Source: CAJQQY01 sp964564545
GTDB taxonomy: Bacteria; Bacteroidota; Bacteroidia; Chitinophagales; Saprospiraceae
Direction: 5' to 3'
DNA: 64,000 bases
Assembly (NCBI GenBank): GCA_964564545.1
Contig: CAZMBP010000002.1
Location: forward strand, 1 to 64,000
Under the pieces are notes generated by a model that had not been told where the DNA came from, ran no database searches, and saw only the letters and a program-made list of their open reading frames with translations. Every line of letters starts with the position of its first letter. Position 1 is the stretch's first letter. A program made the position numbers and the translations under genes. This document shows positions 41,382-50,893 of this stretch, one piece after another.

Positions 41382-43931
41382 ATGAATAACTCTTCTATTT
41401 TTCAAAAAGCCCTTCCACATATTGTGGCAGTTATAAGTTTTCTAGTGATATGTTGTATGTATTTTTCTCCCCAATTAAATGGGAAGATAGTACAGGCGGG
41501 TGATACTATTTCTCATAAGGGAATGTCTCGTGAAATGGTCGAATTTTATGATGAAACGGGCGAACGTACCTTGTGGACAAACACCATGTTTGGAGGAATG
41601 CCGACTTATCAAATTGGAGCAGTTCAGCCTACTAATACCTTAAAGTATATAGAAAAATCAATGCATTTATATATTCCTCGACCTATTGGTTATTTCTTTG
41701 CGATGATGCTTGGGTTTTATATTACGATGCTTCTATTTGGGGTTAATCCTTGGGTGAGTTTAATTGGAGCCATAGCTTTTTCCATTACGACTAATAATCT
41801 GGTCTTGTTTGGAGCAGGGCATATGACTAAGCTGAGGACGTTTGCGTTTTTTGGATTTATGCTGATAGGAATTGTAAAGGCATTTAGGAAAGAATATTTG
41901 CTGGGAGCCACTTTATTTGCCCTAGGATTTGGGATTAATTTATATGCTAACCATATTCAAATGACCTATTATTTGTTTATGGTTTTTGGAATTTATGGAT
42001 TGATAGAATTGGTTAGGCATGCCCAAAAAGGTGAAATGCAGTCATTTGGAAAAGCAGTTTTGTATCTCGGGATAGGAGGCATATTAGCAGTAGGATCGAG
42101 TGCGACAAGTTTGTTGACGACTTTTGAATATCAAAAAGATACGATGCGGGGAAATCCAATTTTAGCAAAAGAAGCTAATGTGGAAGAGACGAGTAGTAAT
42201 ACGAAAGGATTGGAATGGGGATATGCCATGCAATATAGTAATGGTTGGCTAGATTTGTTTTCTTCGTTTATCCCTGGAGTAGTTGGTGGTGGAGCAGCGG
42301 AACCTGTTGGTTCAAATTCTGCTTTTGCTAAAGAATTGAAAAAATCGGGGAGAAGTGCTAAGAATTTAAAATTACCATTGTACTGGGGAGCAGTAGGGAA
42401 AACGACTTCTACCGCTGGGCCAATCTATTTTGGAGCAGCTATATTTTTCTTTTTCTTATTAGGAATGTTGATTGTCAAAGACCCAATTAAATGGGGAATT
42501 GGAGGAGGAGTTGTACTGACGATGTTACTTTCGTTAGGAGATAATTTTGAGGTTTTTAATCGACTTTTTTACAATTATTTTCCTTTGTATAGTAAGTTTA
42601 GAACACCTAATTCAGTTCTTGCAATCACAGCTTTCTTAGTCCCTGTTTTAGGAACTTTAGCTATTTCTGAAATTGTAAAAGGGAAAACTAAAAAAGAAGA
42701 ATTACTCAAATCTTTGTACATCGCAACAGGCGTGTTAGCTGCTATTTGTTTATTTTTTGCTTTTATGGGAGGATCAACTTTTGACTTTACCTACCCAGTA
42801 AGAGATGCAAATTATGTAAGTAATTATAATATGAATTTGGATTTGTTAAAGGCAGATCGAGCTGCTTTGATGCAATCAGATTCGTTAAGATCGTTGGGGA
42901 TTATTTTAGCTTCAGCAGGTTTGATATGGGCATTTTTGACCAATAAAATTAAGCAGAACATTTTGCTAGTTGGGCTGGCAGCGATTACGATCGGAGATTT
43001 ATGGACAGTTGGAAAAAGATATTTGAACGAGGATAATTTCTCTAACAAAAGAAAATATGAAGCGTACAAAAATCCTCGTCCAGTTGATACTCAAATTTTA
43101 AGTGATAAAGATCCACACTTTAGAGTGCATGATTTTACAATAAATGCTTTTAATTCTGCTTCAACTTCTTATTTCCATAATACCATAGGAGGTTATCACC
43201 CCGCCAAATTACAACGGATTCAAGATTTGATTGAAAGAAATATTTCAAGTGAAGATAATGCACTTCGAAGAGGTTTATCTTCAGCTACAAGTAATGATCT
43301 TTTTGGTAGCATTCCTGTTTTCAATATGTTGAATACCAAGTATTTTATTGGTAACCCTGAAGCTGGACCAATTAGAAATCCGCGAGCAATGGGTAATGCA
43401 TGGTTTGTCGATAATATTAAAATGGCGGAAACTCCGAACGCTGAAATTAATGCTTTAAATGGATTAGATGTAGCTTCTACTGCGATCGTTCATAATGAAT
43501 TTTCAGATTATGTAACTGGGTTGAACCTTTCCAAAAATGGAACAATCAAATTGACAGATTACCAACCTAATCACATGACTTACCAAAGTAATTCAACAAG
43601 TGATCAGTTAGCATTATTTTCAGAAGTATGGTATGGACCAAACAAAGGATGGCAAGCCTACATCGATGAAAATGCTGTAGATCATATTCGAGCGAATTAC
43701 ATTTTGCGAGGACTAAAAGTACCAGCTGGAGATCATAAAATTGAATTTGTTTTTGCGCCAAAATCATATTCGATTGGAAAAATAATCACCTTGATTTGTT
43801 CTTTAGCGATTGTTTTATCCTTTTTATGGTTTGCATATAATTCCTTAATGAAGTATATAAATGAGGAAAAAAGTGTTGTGGCAAATAATGAAAAATTGAA
43901 AAAAACAACTTCTAAAAAGAAGAAGAAATAG
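41382..43931 (+). CDS. YfhO-like polytopic membrane protein
   Basis: This is an 849-residue protein with about 12 to 13 membrane segments. Its N-terminal part matches YfhO-family membrane proteins, with a large extracytoplasmic loop (FYDETGERTLWTNTMFGGMP) after the first TM. A long extracytoplasmic C-terminal domain (about 545-810) precedes a last TM and a poly-Lys tail (TTSKKKKK). YfhO relatives act in glycolipid or lipoteichoic-acid glycosylation in Firmicutes; in Bacteroidota the role is not known. It starts a glycan-related stretch and has a long palindrome after its stop codon. Confidence 0.8.
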   Translation: MNNSSIFQKALPHIVAVISFLVICCMYFSPQLNGKIVQAGDTISHKGMSREMVEFYDETGERTLWTNTMFGGMPTYQIGAVQPTNTLKYIEKSMHLYIPRPIGYFFAMMLGFYITMLLFGVNPWVSLIGAIAFSITTNNLVLFGAGHMTKLRTFAFFGFMLIGIVKAFRKEYLLGATLFALGFGINLYANHIQMTYYLFMVFGIYGLIELVRHAQKGEMQSFGKAVLYLGIGGILAVGSSATSLLTTFEYQKDTMRGNPILAKEANVEETSSNTKGLEWGYAMQYSNGWLDLFSSFIPGVVGGGAAEPVGSNSAFAKELKKSGRSAKNLKLPLYWGAVGKTTSTAGPIYFGAAIFFFFLLGMLIVKDPIKWGIGGGVVLTMLLSLGDNFEVFNRLFYNYFPLYSKFRTPNSVLAITAFLVPVLGTLAISEIVKGKTKKEELLKSLYIATGVLAAICLFFAFMGGSTFDFTYPVRDANYVSNYNMNLDLLKADRAALMQSDSLRSLGIILASAGLIWAFLTNKIKQNILLVGLAAITIGDLWTVGKRYLNEDNFSNKRKYEAYKNPRPVDTQILSDKDPHFRVHDFTINAFNSASTSYFHNTIGGYHPAKLQRIQDLIERNISSEDNALRRGLSSATSNDLFGSIPVFNMLNTKYFIGNPEAGPIRNPRAMGNAWFVDNIKMAETPNAEINALNGLDVASTAIVHNEFSDYVTGLNLSKNGTIKLTDYQPNHMTYQSNSTSDQLALFSEVWYGPNKGWQAYIDENAVDHIRANYILRGLKVPAGDHKIEFVFAPKSYSIGKIITLICSLAIVLSFLWFAYNSLMKYINEEKSVVANNEKLKKTTSKKKKK

Positions 43932-43937
43932 TTTAGG

Positions 43938-44052
43938 AAATTGTTAGAACTGTTTTGATTGTTATACTGTTTTTGCTTCGCAACTATTAATTGTTGTAGT
44001 GATAAGTGTAACAGTCAAAACAGTATAACAATCAAAACAGTCAAAACAATTG
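43938..44052 (+). repeat. Palindrome overlapping the start codon of the next gene
   Basis: Arms 43938-43973 and 44017-44052 are complementary over 36 nt. The inner 25 nt (43949-43973 with 44017-44041) are exact, and the outer 11 carry about three mismatches. The right arm ends on the TTG start codon of the glycosyltransferase (44050-44052), so the stem would mask the translation start. Confidence 0.8.
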
Positions 44053-45327
44053 TCAAAGAAAGTTTTAATCATCACCTATTATTGGGTTCCCATGGGTGGA
44101 TCAGGTGTTCAGCGATGGGTTAAGTTTTCTAAATACTTACCCGAGAATGGGTGGCAACCAGTCATTTATACTCCTTCTAATCCTGATTTCCCTTTGCGAG
44201 ATGAATCATTTTTGGCTGATGTTCCAGAAAGTTGTGAAGTGATTCGACAACCCATATGGGAACCTTACCGATTGGCGTCTCTTTTTTCTAATAAAAAAAA
44301 TCTAAATACAGGGATGCTCCGAAAAGGAGAAAAGACCTCTTGGAAAGATAATTTTCTGAACTATGTACGGAGTAATTATTTCATTCCTGACCCACGAGTA
44401 TTTTGGGTAAAAAAATCAATTAAATTTCTGACAAAGTATTTACAAGAGAATCCTGTTGATGTAATTGTCACCAATGGACCACCGCATAGTATGCATTTGA
44501 TTGGTTTAGGTTTGAAGAAAAAGTTGGGGGTAAAATGGATAGCAGATTTTAGAGATCCGTGGACGAATATTGATTTTTACCATTCCTTAAAACTGACCAA
44601 AAGTTCAGATCGCAAACATCGAGCATTGGAAAAAGAAGTGGTGAGTACCGCAGACATTGTAACGGTAGTAGGCAAGTCAATGCAAGATGAATATCTGGAA
44701 TATTCAGATAATGTAAAAGTGGTAACGAATGGCTACGATCAATCTATTTCCCCAAAAGAAATTGTACGTGATACTAAATTTTCATTGGCTCATATTGGTC
44801 TGATGAATGCTGACCGTAATCCAAAAATACTTTGGAAGGTTTTGGAAAAAATAGGGAAGGAGCAACCTGAATTCTTAGCAGATCTTGAAATTAAATTAAT
44901 AGGAAAAGTGAGTGAGGATGTTTTGAATTCGATCGCTGAAAGTAATTTGACTTCTCAATTAAATTTAATTGATTATGTTCCCCACAGCGAGGTTCATGGA
45001 TTACAGCAAGCTTCGCAAATCCTGTTGTTAGTTGTAAATGACACGCCAAATGCAAAAGGGATTTTGACTGGAAAAATATTTGAATACTTGATGGCTCGAC
45101 GGCCAATTTTAGCCGTTGCTCCAGAGGATGGAGATTTGGCAGAAATAATTAATCAGACTGAATCAGGCGAAGTTTTTGGTTTTAAAGAAATGAAAAAATT
45201 GGAATTGTTTATTTTAAATTCCTATTTAGATTATAAAAATGGAAGTTTAGAAATCCAATCACATAGTATTGAAAAATATAGTCGAAGAAGTTTGACCAAG
45301 GATATGGTTAAGCTTTTTGAAGGATAA
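44050..45327 (+). CDS. Family 4-type glycosyltransferase
   Basis: This is a 425-residue protein. The N-terminal half has MGGSGVQRWVKFSKYL (glycine-rich donor loop of GT4 enzymes) and VDVIVTNGPPHSMHLIGLGL. The C-terminal half has the GT-B donor-binding region: KVVTNGYDQSI, LAHIGLMNADRNPKILWKVL, LIDYVPHSEVHGLQQASQIL and GILTGKIFEYLMARRPILAV with the catalytic-side Glu (EYL). It transfers a sugar from a nucleotide donor, probably to a surface glycan. Translation starts at a TTG within the right arm of a long palindrome, as no ATG occurs before the domain. It converges with the flippase gene 12 bp away. Confidence 0.85.
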   Translation: MSKKVLIITYYWVPMGGSGVQRWVKFSKYLPENGWQPVIYTPSNPDFPLRDESFLADVPESCEVIRQPIWEPYRLASLFSNKKNLNTGMLRKGEKTSWKDNFLNYVRSNYFIPDPRVFWVKKSIKFLTKYLQENPVDVIVTNGPPHSMHLIGLGLKKKLGVKWIADFRDPWTNIDFYHSLKLTKSSDRKHRALEKEVVSTADIVTVVGKSMQDEYLEYSDNVKVVTNGYDQSISPKEIVRDTKFSLAHIGLMNADRNPKILWKVLEKIGKEQPEFLADLEIKLIGKVSEDVLNSIAESNLTSQLNLIDYVPHSEVHGLQQASQILLLVVNDTPNAKGILTGKIFEYLMARRPILAVAPEDGDLAEIINQTESGEVFGFKEMKKLELFILNSYLDYKNGSLEIQSHSIEKYSRRSLTKDMVKLFEG

Positions 45328-45339
45328 ACTTATTATAAT

Positions 45340-46836
45340 TTATTTTTTGAAAAATCCAGATAACTTATTCAATCCTACTCTCACCATTCCATTCACATCA
45401 GGAGAAATTGCTAGGTATAAAGTCAATCCACCATAGACAATAGTCAATAAAACCGAACGTAACAATATATTTACAATTGGATGAAAGTCAAATGGAATGA
45501 AATAAATCATTGACCAACATAGTCCTGCAAGCAATAAAATTTGGAGCGTAGCGAAAGTGAAAGGTTGCATTTTGAAGTTTACCCAGATAAAAATTAGTTT
45601 GATTATATTGAATAAACTCACCGAACAAAAAGTAGCAATAGCTGAACCAACTAATCCATATTTAGGAATAAAAATTAAATTGAAGATGATGTTTAAAACC
45701 GCTAAAATCATTAAAGCATAAAAGTTGAATTGGTATTTTTTTGAGAAACTGATGATATCAGAATTCAAACTTGTAGCTAAATCAACCAGCTTTGCCATTC
45801 CCAGAAAAAGGATCACATTGACTCCCGTCCTAATAACTTCAGGGTTGGGCATCACATCAATCAAGTCATGAATGGAACCCCAAATGCCAAGAAAAACATA
45901 CCATCCAATGATCAGTAATACAGTTGATGATTTTTGATAAATAGTTTTTATATTTTCTAAATCGTTAGATTTCCAACTTGCCGAAATTATCGGAGAAGAA
46001 ATGGCAATTATTCCTTTTGCTGGTTTCATAATCACATCAGTAATCACATGTACAATTCCGTAAACTCCACTAGAAGCAATGTCAATCATTCCTGCCACCA
46101 TCAAGGTGTCTATTTTGAATGCAAGTTGACTACCTAAGGCATTTAATAATCCAAAAAGAGAAAATTTCTTAATCTCTTTTGCTAAAGGAGGTTTGATAAA
46201 ATTGAGATTAAGTTTGAAATAAAGCTGTCCCAACGATTTGGTATAAATCAAAAATCCGATAAAAACAATGATATAATTTAAGATGATTCCTAAGACAAAA
46301 TGCTGAGTATCTATATATTTTCCTAAAAATAAAAGAGCAAGAATAGGAAGAGAGATCTTAATGAAAATCTCAAAAATATTAGGAATAACAACTCGATTAA
46401 AATTGGAAATGTATTTATAAAATATCGCATTAAATGTAAACAGAAAAACCATTGGTACGAGGTAATAAAAATACTCCGTCAGTAAATCAATGCTTGCACT
46501 TTCCTTCAATAAAACATCTAGTAGTAAATATTTGAGAAAAGGTAAGCACAGTAAAAAAAACAAAAAGCCAACAGAACTTCCTATTAAAAGAAATCCTAGA
46601 AAGCCGTGATGCCCTGTTTTTTGATCTTTAAAATCTGGAAAAAATTTGACTGCATGTGTACTCAATCCTAAAGAGAAAAATGATACACATAACATGGTAC
46701 TGTCAATGATAACTTTAAAAAGACCATACAATTCAGGAATTCTTGGGTAAATCAAAAGGGTGCTGAACAGCCCGATGAAGACTCCGAAGTAACTAACAAT
46801 TGTATGTTTTAAACCTTGTCTTTGAATGACACCCAT
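45340..46836 (-). CDS. Oligosaccharide flippase (Wzx-type polysaccharide transporter)
   Basis: This is a 498-residue protein with about 12 to 14 hydrophobic segments of the MATE/MOP flippase superfamily. Typical stretches are KHTIVSYFGVFIGLFSTLLI, SLFGLLNALGSQLAFKIDTL with MVAGMIDIASSGVYGIV, and FIPKYGLVGSAIATFCSV. It would translocate lipid-linked oligosaccharides across the inner membrane. It is the last gene of a three-gene unit; the CDP-glycerol transferase gene ends 9 bp upstream. The neighbours make export of a teichoic-acid-like or capsular glycan plausible. Confidence 0.85.
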   Translation of the reverse strand: MGVIQRQGLKHTIVSYFGVFIGLFSTLLIYPRIPELYGLFKVIIDSTMLCVSFFSLGLSTHAVKFFPDFKDQKTGHHGFLGFLLIGSSVGFLFFLLCLPFLKYLLLDVLLKESASIDLLTEYFYYLVPMVFLFTFNAIFYKYISNFNRVVIPNIFEIFIKISLPILALLFLGKYIDTQHFVLGIILNYIIVFIGFLIYTKSLGQLYFKLNLNFIKPPLAKEIKKFSLFGLLNALGSQLAFKIDTLMVAGMIDIASSGVYGIVHVITDVIMKPAKGIIAISSPIISASWKSNDLENIKTIYQKSSTVLLIIGWYVFLGIWGSIHDLIDVMPNPEVIRTGVNVILFLGMAKLVDLATSLNSDIISFSKKYQFNFYALMILAVLNIIFNLIFIPKYGLVGSAIATFCSVSLFNIIKLIFIWVNFKMQPFTFATLQILLLAGLCWSMIYFIPFDFHPIVNILLRSVLLTIVYGGLTLYLAISPDVNGMVRVGLNKLSGFFKK

Positions 46837-46845
46837 GTAAGAATG

Positions 46846-47979
46846 TTAGGGATGATTTTTTATAAAATTGAATAAACGTTCACTTGCTTTTCCATCTGTA
46901 TACTGATGAAATCTATTTCTGATGGCCGCTCGAATTTCACTATCTTTTGCTGGATTTTCGATGTTACCTTTTAAGCTTTCGATAAATTCTTTTTGAGTTA
47001 AAACTTTGTCGCCACAAGTTACTTCATCAAAATCGAAAAGTAATCCTCGCTCTACTTCATATTGGTTAAGATCATATGGGATATATATTATTGGTCGATC
47101 CAACAACAAAAAATCAAAATAAACGCTCGAATAATCTGTAATTAAAATATCACAATCTAATAACATGTGTTGAATATCGATAACCTTGTCAGTAGTTCTC
47201 AATGTAATATTTGGACTAGTTTCAATAATTTTTAAAAGTTTTTCATTGGTTGAATCATTTTTGTGAGGTTTGATTAATATTTCAACGTTTTTTTCTTCTA
47301 AAAATTTGTCTAACACATTTAAATCCAAATCAGGGAATGGAAAAAAATGAACAGAAGAAGTTTCTCTGAAAGTAGGTAAATACAAAATTTTAGTTTTCTT
47401 ATCAGTTCTCCTTTTTCTATTTTCTGGAATAGAAAATATATCATTTCGTGGGGTTCCAAAAATTTTAAATGTCTCTAAGGGAAAACTATATGCCCTAATA
47501 TAACTTTCCAGTTCTGAGGCTGATGACACTAAAAAGTAGTTGATATTTAAATTGATTTTCTTGCTTTTCTTATTTTTTACAAGATTTCCAATATTCTTAA
47601 AAGTGATCGCATGCCACATATTAATAACAACCTGCTTTTTGTTGTTTGGTGTGAATGGAAAAATATCTCCATTTCCATTTACGATCAAAACAAATTTTGT
47701 ACGAAGATAAATTATTAATGCCTTGAATGAAAAAGCATAAACAGCAAGGTCACCAAATTTTTCTTTGAGATGAGAATATAAATTTTTGTTTTTAGTAATT
47801 AGAAAAACCTTAAAATCATTAGATTCATTGTTATATAGATACTCGAAGAAATATTTACAATTATCATAATAATAGATGGCACTCGGAGTGCCAAGCAAAA
47901 TCATCTTTTTGTCCTTCGGAATAATCTCACAAATCTTATTTAAAAGTGTACTAAAGATTTGTTGAAGAAATAATTTCAT
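46846..47979 (-). CDS. CDP-glycerol glycerophosphotransferase family protein
   Basis: This is a 377-residue protein of the TagB/TagF-like GT-B type. Diagnostic stretches are VVINMWHAITFKNIGNLVKN with the conserved His, IFGTPRNDIF, ILYLPTFRETSSV, LIKPHKND, and CDILITDYSSVYFDFLLLDR with RPIIYIPYDL. Relatives attach glycerol-phosphate or ribitol-phosphate units to lipid-linked sugars in Gram-positive wall polymers and to capsules in Gram-negatives. A short hydrophobic N-terminus may associate with the membrane. It is sandwiched between the methyltransferase (3 bp) and flippase (9 bp). Confidence 0.88.
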   Translation of the reverse strand: MKLFLQQIFSTLLNKICEIIPKDKKMILLGTPSAIYYYDNCKYFFEYLYNNESNDFKVFLITKNKNLYSHLKEKFGDLAVYAFSFKALIIYLRTKFVLIVNGNGDIFPFTPNNKKQVVINMWHAITFKNIGNLVKNKKSKKINLNINYFLVSSASELESYIRAYSFPLETFKIFGTPRNDIFSIPENRKRRTDKKTKILYLPTFRETSSVHFFPFPDLDLNVLDKFLEEKNVEILIKPHKNDSTNEKLLKIIETSPNITLRTTDKVIDIQHMLLDCDILITDYSSVYFDFLLLDRPIIYIPYDLNQYEVERGLLFDFDEVTCGDKVLTQKEFIESLKGNIENPAKDSEIRAAIRNRFHQYTDGKASERLFNFIKNHP

Positions 47980-47982
47980 AGG

Positions 47983-48606
47983 TTATTTTTTTTGTGCTAT
48001 AATTCTAATGACAACTGGATCTTGGGTTTTGTAGGGGGCTAATCCTTTTGATTCCAAACTGTAAATTACCTCAAGTCCATTTTTTGAAAACTGATTAATC
48101 AATTCTTTCAAAACTATAAATCTTCGATAGTGATCGGTAAAAAAAGCATTGTCTCCCAATGCTTCACCTTGACCAAAAAGTTCATCTTTTACACTTCGAA
48201 CTTCAACAAAGAATAACCCATTTGCTTTTAAATTGGAGGCAGCCCACTTTATCAATCTTTCTTCTCCTGATCTATCAATAGCATGAATTGTAAATCGAGA
48301 ATACAAATAATCGCTTTTCTCAAGTTCTGTCAAATTGGTCATATCCGCTGCAGTAAATTTAAGATTTTTGATGTCTTTAAATTTCTCAGAGAGAAATGCA
48401 ATTTCTTTTTTACATTGATCTATGGCAAGAACATTGGTTCCGTATTGGGCAAAATGTTTACTATCTCTTGCGTTTCCACAACCAAGTTCAATTAAACGTT
48501 TTCCTTTTTGTAAAAAAGGTGTTACGAAATTTGCAAAAGGTGAGCAGTTAGATGGTTCTGGATGTTTGGAGTAGTAGTTTTCCCAATAATTCGATGATGA
48601 ATTCAT
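47983..48606 (-). CDS. Class I SAM-dependent methyltransferase
   Basis: This is a 207-residue protein. Motif I is RLIELGCGNARDSKHFAQYG, followed by VLAIDQCKKEIAFLSEKF and FTAADMTNLTELEKSDYLYS, and the C-terminal half reads GLFFVEVRSVKDELFGQGEA. The combination and the flanking glycan genes suggest methylation of a glycan or a small molecule, but the substrate is not visible. It heads a tight three-gene unit with the CDP-glycerol transferase and flippase. 158 bp separate it from the upstream glycosyltransferase. Confidence 0.85.
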   Translation of the reverse strand: MNSSSNYWENYYSKHPEPSNCSPFANFVTPFLQKGKRLIELGCGNARDSKHFAQYGTNVLAIDQCKKEIAFLSEKFKDIKNLKFTAADMTNLTELEKSDYLYSRFTIHAIDRSGEERLIKWAASNLKANGLFFVEVRSVKDELFGQGEALGDNAFFTDHYRRFIVLKELINQFSKNGLEVIYSLESKGLAPYKTQDPVVIRIIAQKK

Positions 48607-48764
48607 GTATTATTTTTATATTTTAGAATCAGTAAAAAATGCAAAAGTGCATTAAATTCTATTATGATTAATATTTATACTTAATTTTAAATGTCAAGTT
48701 TATTTTTTAATTGGTTTTAATAAAAAAAAATCACTCAAATTTCTAGATTGCAGTTCTTCCCAGA

Positions 48765-49853
48765 TTAGATATCTGATTTTTTGTTACTATATTCCTCAAT
48801 AGCATGCAAAAATAACTTTTCTCTTTTCTTTATATCAAAATTGTCTATAATCCTTTTTCGTGATTTTTGAGACAACTCTTTTCTTTTAGCTTCTGGGATA
48901 TTTTTTATTTCAGTAATTTTTTTTGCAATAAATTCTGATTTCGAACTTTCAATTAAAAACCCAGTATCACCAATAATATGGGGAACTGCTCCAACTGTTG
49001 ATCCAATAGGAATACATCCGCAAAGCATCCCTTCACAAAGAGCATTAGGAAATCCTTCTGAGATGGATAATTGTAAATAAAATTCACTTTCAAAAAGATG
49101 ATGTTTGAATTCCGCGACATCTAGGAATGGAAATAATTCAACATTGGTAGGAATGTCTTTTAATGTGCTTTTAAAGGCATCTGACATTCCAATTACTTTA
49201 AACGAATTAGTTGGATTTCTTACTGCTAACTCAATTAATTTGTCAATACCTTTTAATTTAAATCTTCGAAAATCAGATATTGCAGCAACTGTTATAAATG
49301 AATCTTTTTTCTTTTCTATGGTTCTATCTAAACTGAAGTTTTCCAATTCGAAGCCATTATAAATCACCGTGTAAGGAGTTTTTATGTTTGGAAAAAAGGA
49401 GCGATAACCTTGAGTTTTAAATTTGCTTTCTTCATAATATTTGTAAGGTGAAAAAACTAATGATTCATGTACAGGAAGAAGGCAAGTTGCCATTTGGTAG
49501 GACCATTTGATAAACTGCTTTAGCACTTTTTTTTGCAAGCTACCATATCTTAATTTTGGGAAAGCCACACAATCAGTTCCACCTAAGATTATAAAAGTAG
49601 GTGTATTATATATCTTACCAAGAAGGCAAGGAAGAAATGACCAATATCCACCAAACATGATGAAAACTGCGGTGGCAGAATTGATATTTTTTAGCAAGTA
49701 GAATAACTGTTGTAGGAATGTAAAAGGAGTTAAAAATTTATTAGTCCAATTATACTTCGGATATTTTACCTCGTAATTTTTCGATAAAAAATCTATATCT
49801 TTTTTTACAAAAGATGAATAATTAGATGATATAAAAATGATATTTTTTTGCAA
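48765..49853 (-). CDS. GT-B glycosyltransferase (family 4-like)
   Basis: This is a 362-residue protein with the GT-B donor-site motifs FITVAAISDFRRFKLKGIDK and LQLSISEGFPNALCEGMLCG, the latter carrying the E-x7-E signature. The N-terminal half includes FIILGGTDCVAFPKLRYGSL. The first in-frame codon is TTG (49853); no ATG lies near the start of the domain, so TTG initiation is likely. It is probably part of the surface-glycan locus although separated from the next gene by 158 bp. Confidence 0.82.
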   Translation of the reverse strand: MQKNIIFISSNYSSFVKKDIDFLSKNYEVKYPKYNWTNKFLTPFTFLQQLFYLLKNINSATAVFIMFGGYWSFLPCLLGKIYNTPTFIILGGTDCVAFPKLRYGSLQKKVLKQFIKWSYQMATCLLPVHESLVFSPYKYYEESKFKTQGYRSFFPNIKTPYTVIYNGFELENFSLDRTIEKKKDSFITVAAISDFRRFKLKGIDKLIELAVRNPTNSFKVIGMSDAFKSTLKDIPTNVELFPFLDVAEFKHHLFESEFYLQLSISEGFPNALCEGMLCGCIPIGSTVGAVPHIIGDTGFLIESSKSEFIAKKITEIKNIPEAKRKELSQKSRKRIIDNFDIKKREKLFLHAIEEYSNKKSDI

Positions 49854-49946
49854 AATACTTAGTATAAATTTGAGTGGTTGTAACTAGACTTTTCGGGAAT
49901 GCAAATATAGATTTAATTTAGAATATAACATTTCATATATTCTCAA

Positions 49947-49982
49947 AAAAAAAACTTGACTGAAAGTTCAGCCAAGTTTTTT
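49947..49982 (-). terminator. Terminator of the DUF2853 gene
   Basis: The stem from AAAAAACTTG..ACTGAA pairs with TTCAG..CAAGTTTTTT (one mismatch, very short loop). T runs on both outer sides make it bidirectional; the DUF2853 stop is 27 bp away. Confidence 0.75.
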
Positions 49983-50009
49983 TAAGTTTTACTTGAGTCT
50001 CAAGATGTA

Positions 50010-50354
50010 CTAACCTGTGTACATATCTGTTTTTTTGAATTTCTTTGCTAATAAAGCATAAAAAATTGGTCGGTGCTTAGTTCTATTTCTAGAACCCATT
50101 TTTGCACAAACGTCAAGGATAGCTTTGTCCAATTTTGGACCATCTTCCAATCCTAATTTTTTAATTAAGTAGTTCTTTTTTAAACGATCTCTCTCCTCTG
50201 CTTTGGCACAAGCTACAAGTTGAGAGTTCTTGTTGTAAATAGATGGACCTAAAGATTTAGCAACAGCTGTAACCAACTTCATGCTTACTCCTTTAATTTC
50301 ATGTTTGTCCATTGATGCTTTGTACTTAACAATTAATTCATCAAATTTACTCAT
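50010..50354 (-). CDS. DUF2853 family protein
   Basis: This 114-residue protein matches the DUF2853 family end to end: KFDELIVKYKASMDKHEIKG, LVTAVAKSLGPSIYNKNSQL, DGPKLDKAILDVCAKMGSRN, and HRPIFYALLAKKF near the end. It is basic and helical, without a signal peptide, so it is cytosolic. Biochemical function is unknown. It is a single gene with a terminator downstream. Confidence 0.88.
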   Translation of the reverse strand: MSKFDELIVKYKASMDKHEIKGVSMKLVTAVAKSLGPSIYNKNSQLVACAKAEERDRLKKNYLIKKLGLEDGPKLDKAILDVCAKMGSRNRTKHRPIFYALLAKKFKKTDMYTG

Positions 50355-50893
50355 TACGGATATGTTTAATTAGATGTTAAAAAAAATAAAAGTGCTTTAT
50401 AGAAAAGTCTTCTATGTTATCACAGTAAACATAATGTTTTTCTTAGTAAAGTGAAACTATAATCCTAAAATGTTTTCCACATTTTGCAATTTTTTTTAAA
50501 TGTAAATGTATTGTTATGATCGATTTCTGAACCCTATGGAAAGCATAGCTAGTTCATTAGTTGAAGTTTTGTTATCATCAAAAAATGAAATATTATTTTT
50601 GTCAATATTATGTGCACCTTTAAGGAAGAATTTCTGTTTGTATTTTGGAAATCACTTTGTCTTATAACAATACTCCTACGGCCAATCAACTTTTTTTCAA
50701 TGTGGTTGTTTTGCTATGAAATTCTTGATGAAATTTTTTTGTAACTCTCCAATTCCTTTGCATCTATTTCTTGGTAAGAATAAAAACCGAAGAAAATTCA
50801 ACTGGAATATTTTTTGGGAAAAAGATAAAATTTGATAGAAGCTAAAACTGAAATTGAGTTCTGCTCAAAAGTGATTTTTATTTTAGTGAAAAC
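50355..50893. other. 539-bp gap without a recognisable gene
   Basis: It lies between two minus-strand genes and is AT-rich. A small dyad CTATG/CATAG occurs near 50533-50547. No coding frame, box or stem with a T run stands out. Confidence 0.45.
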
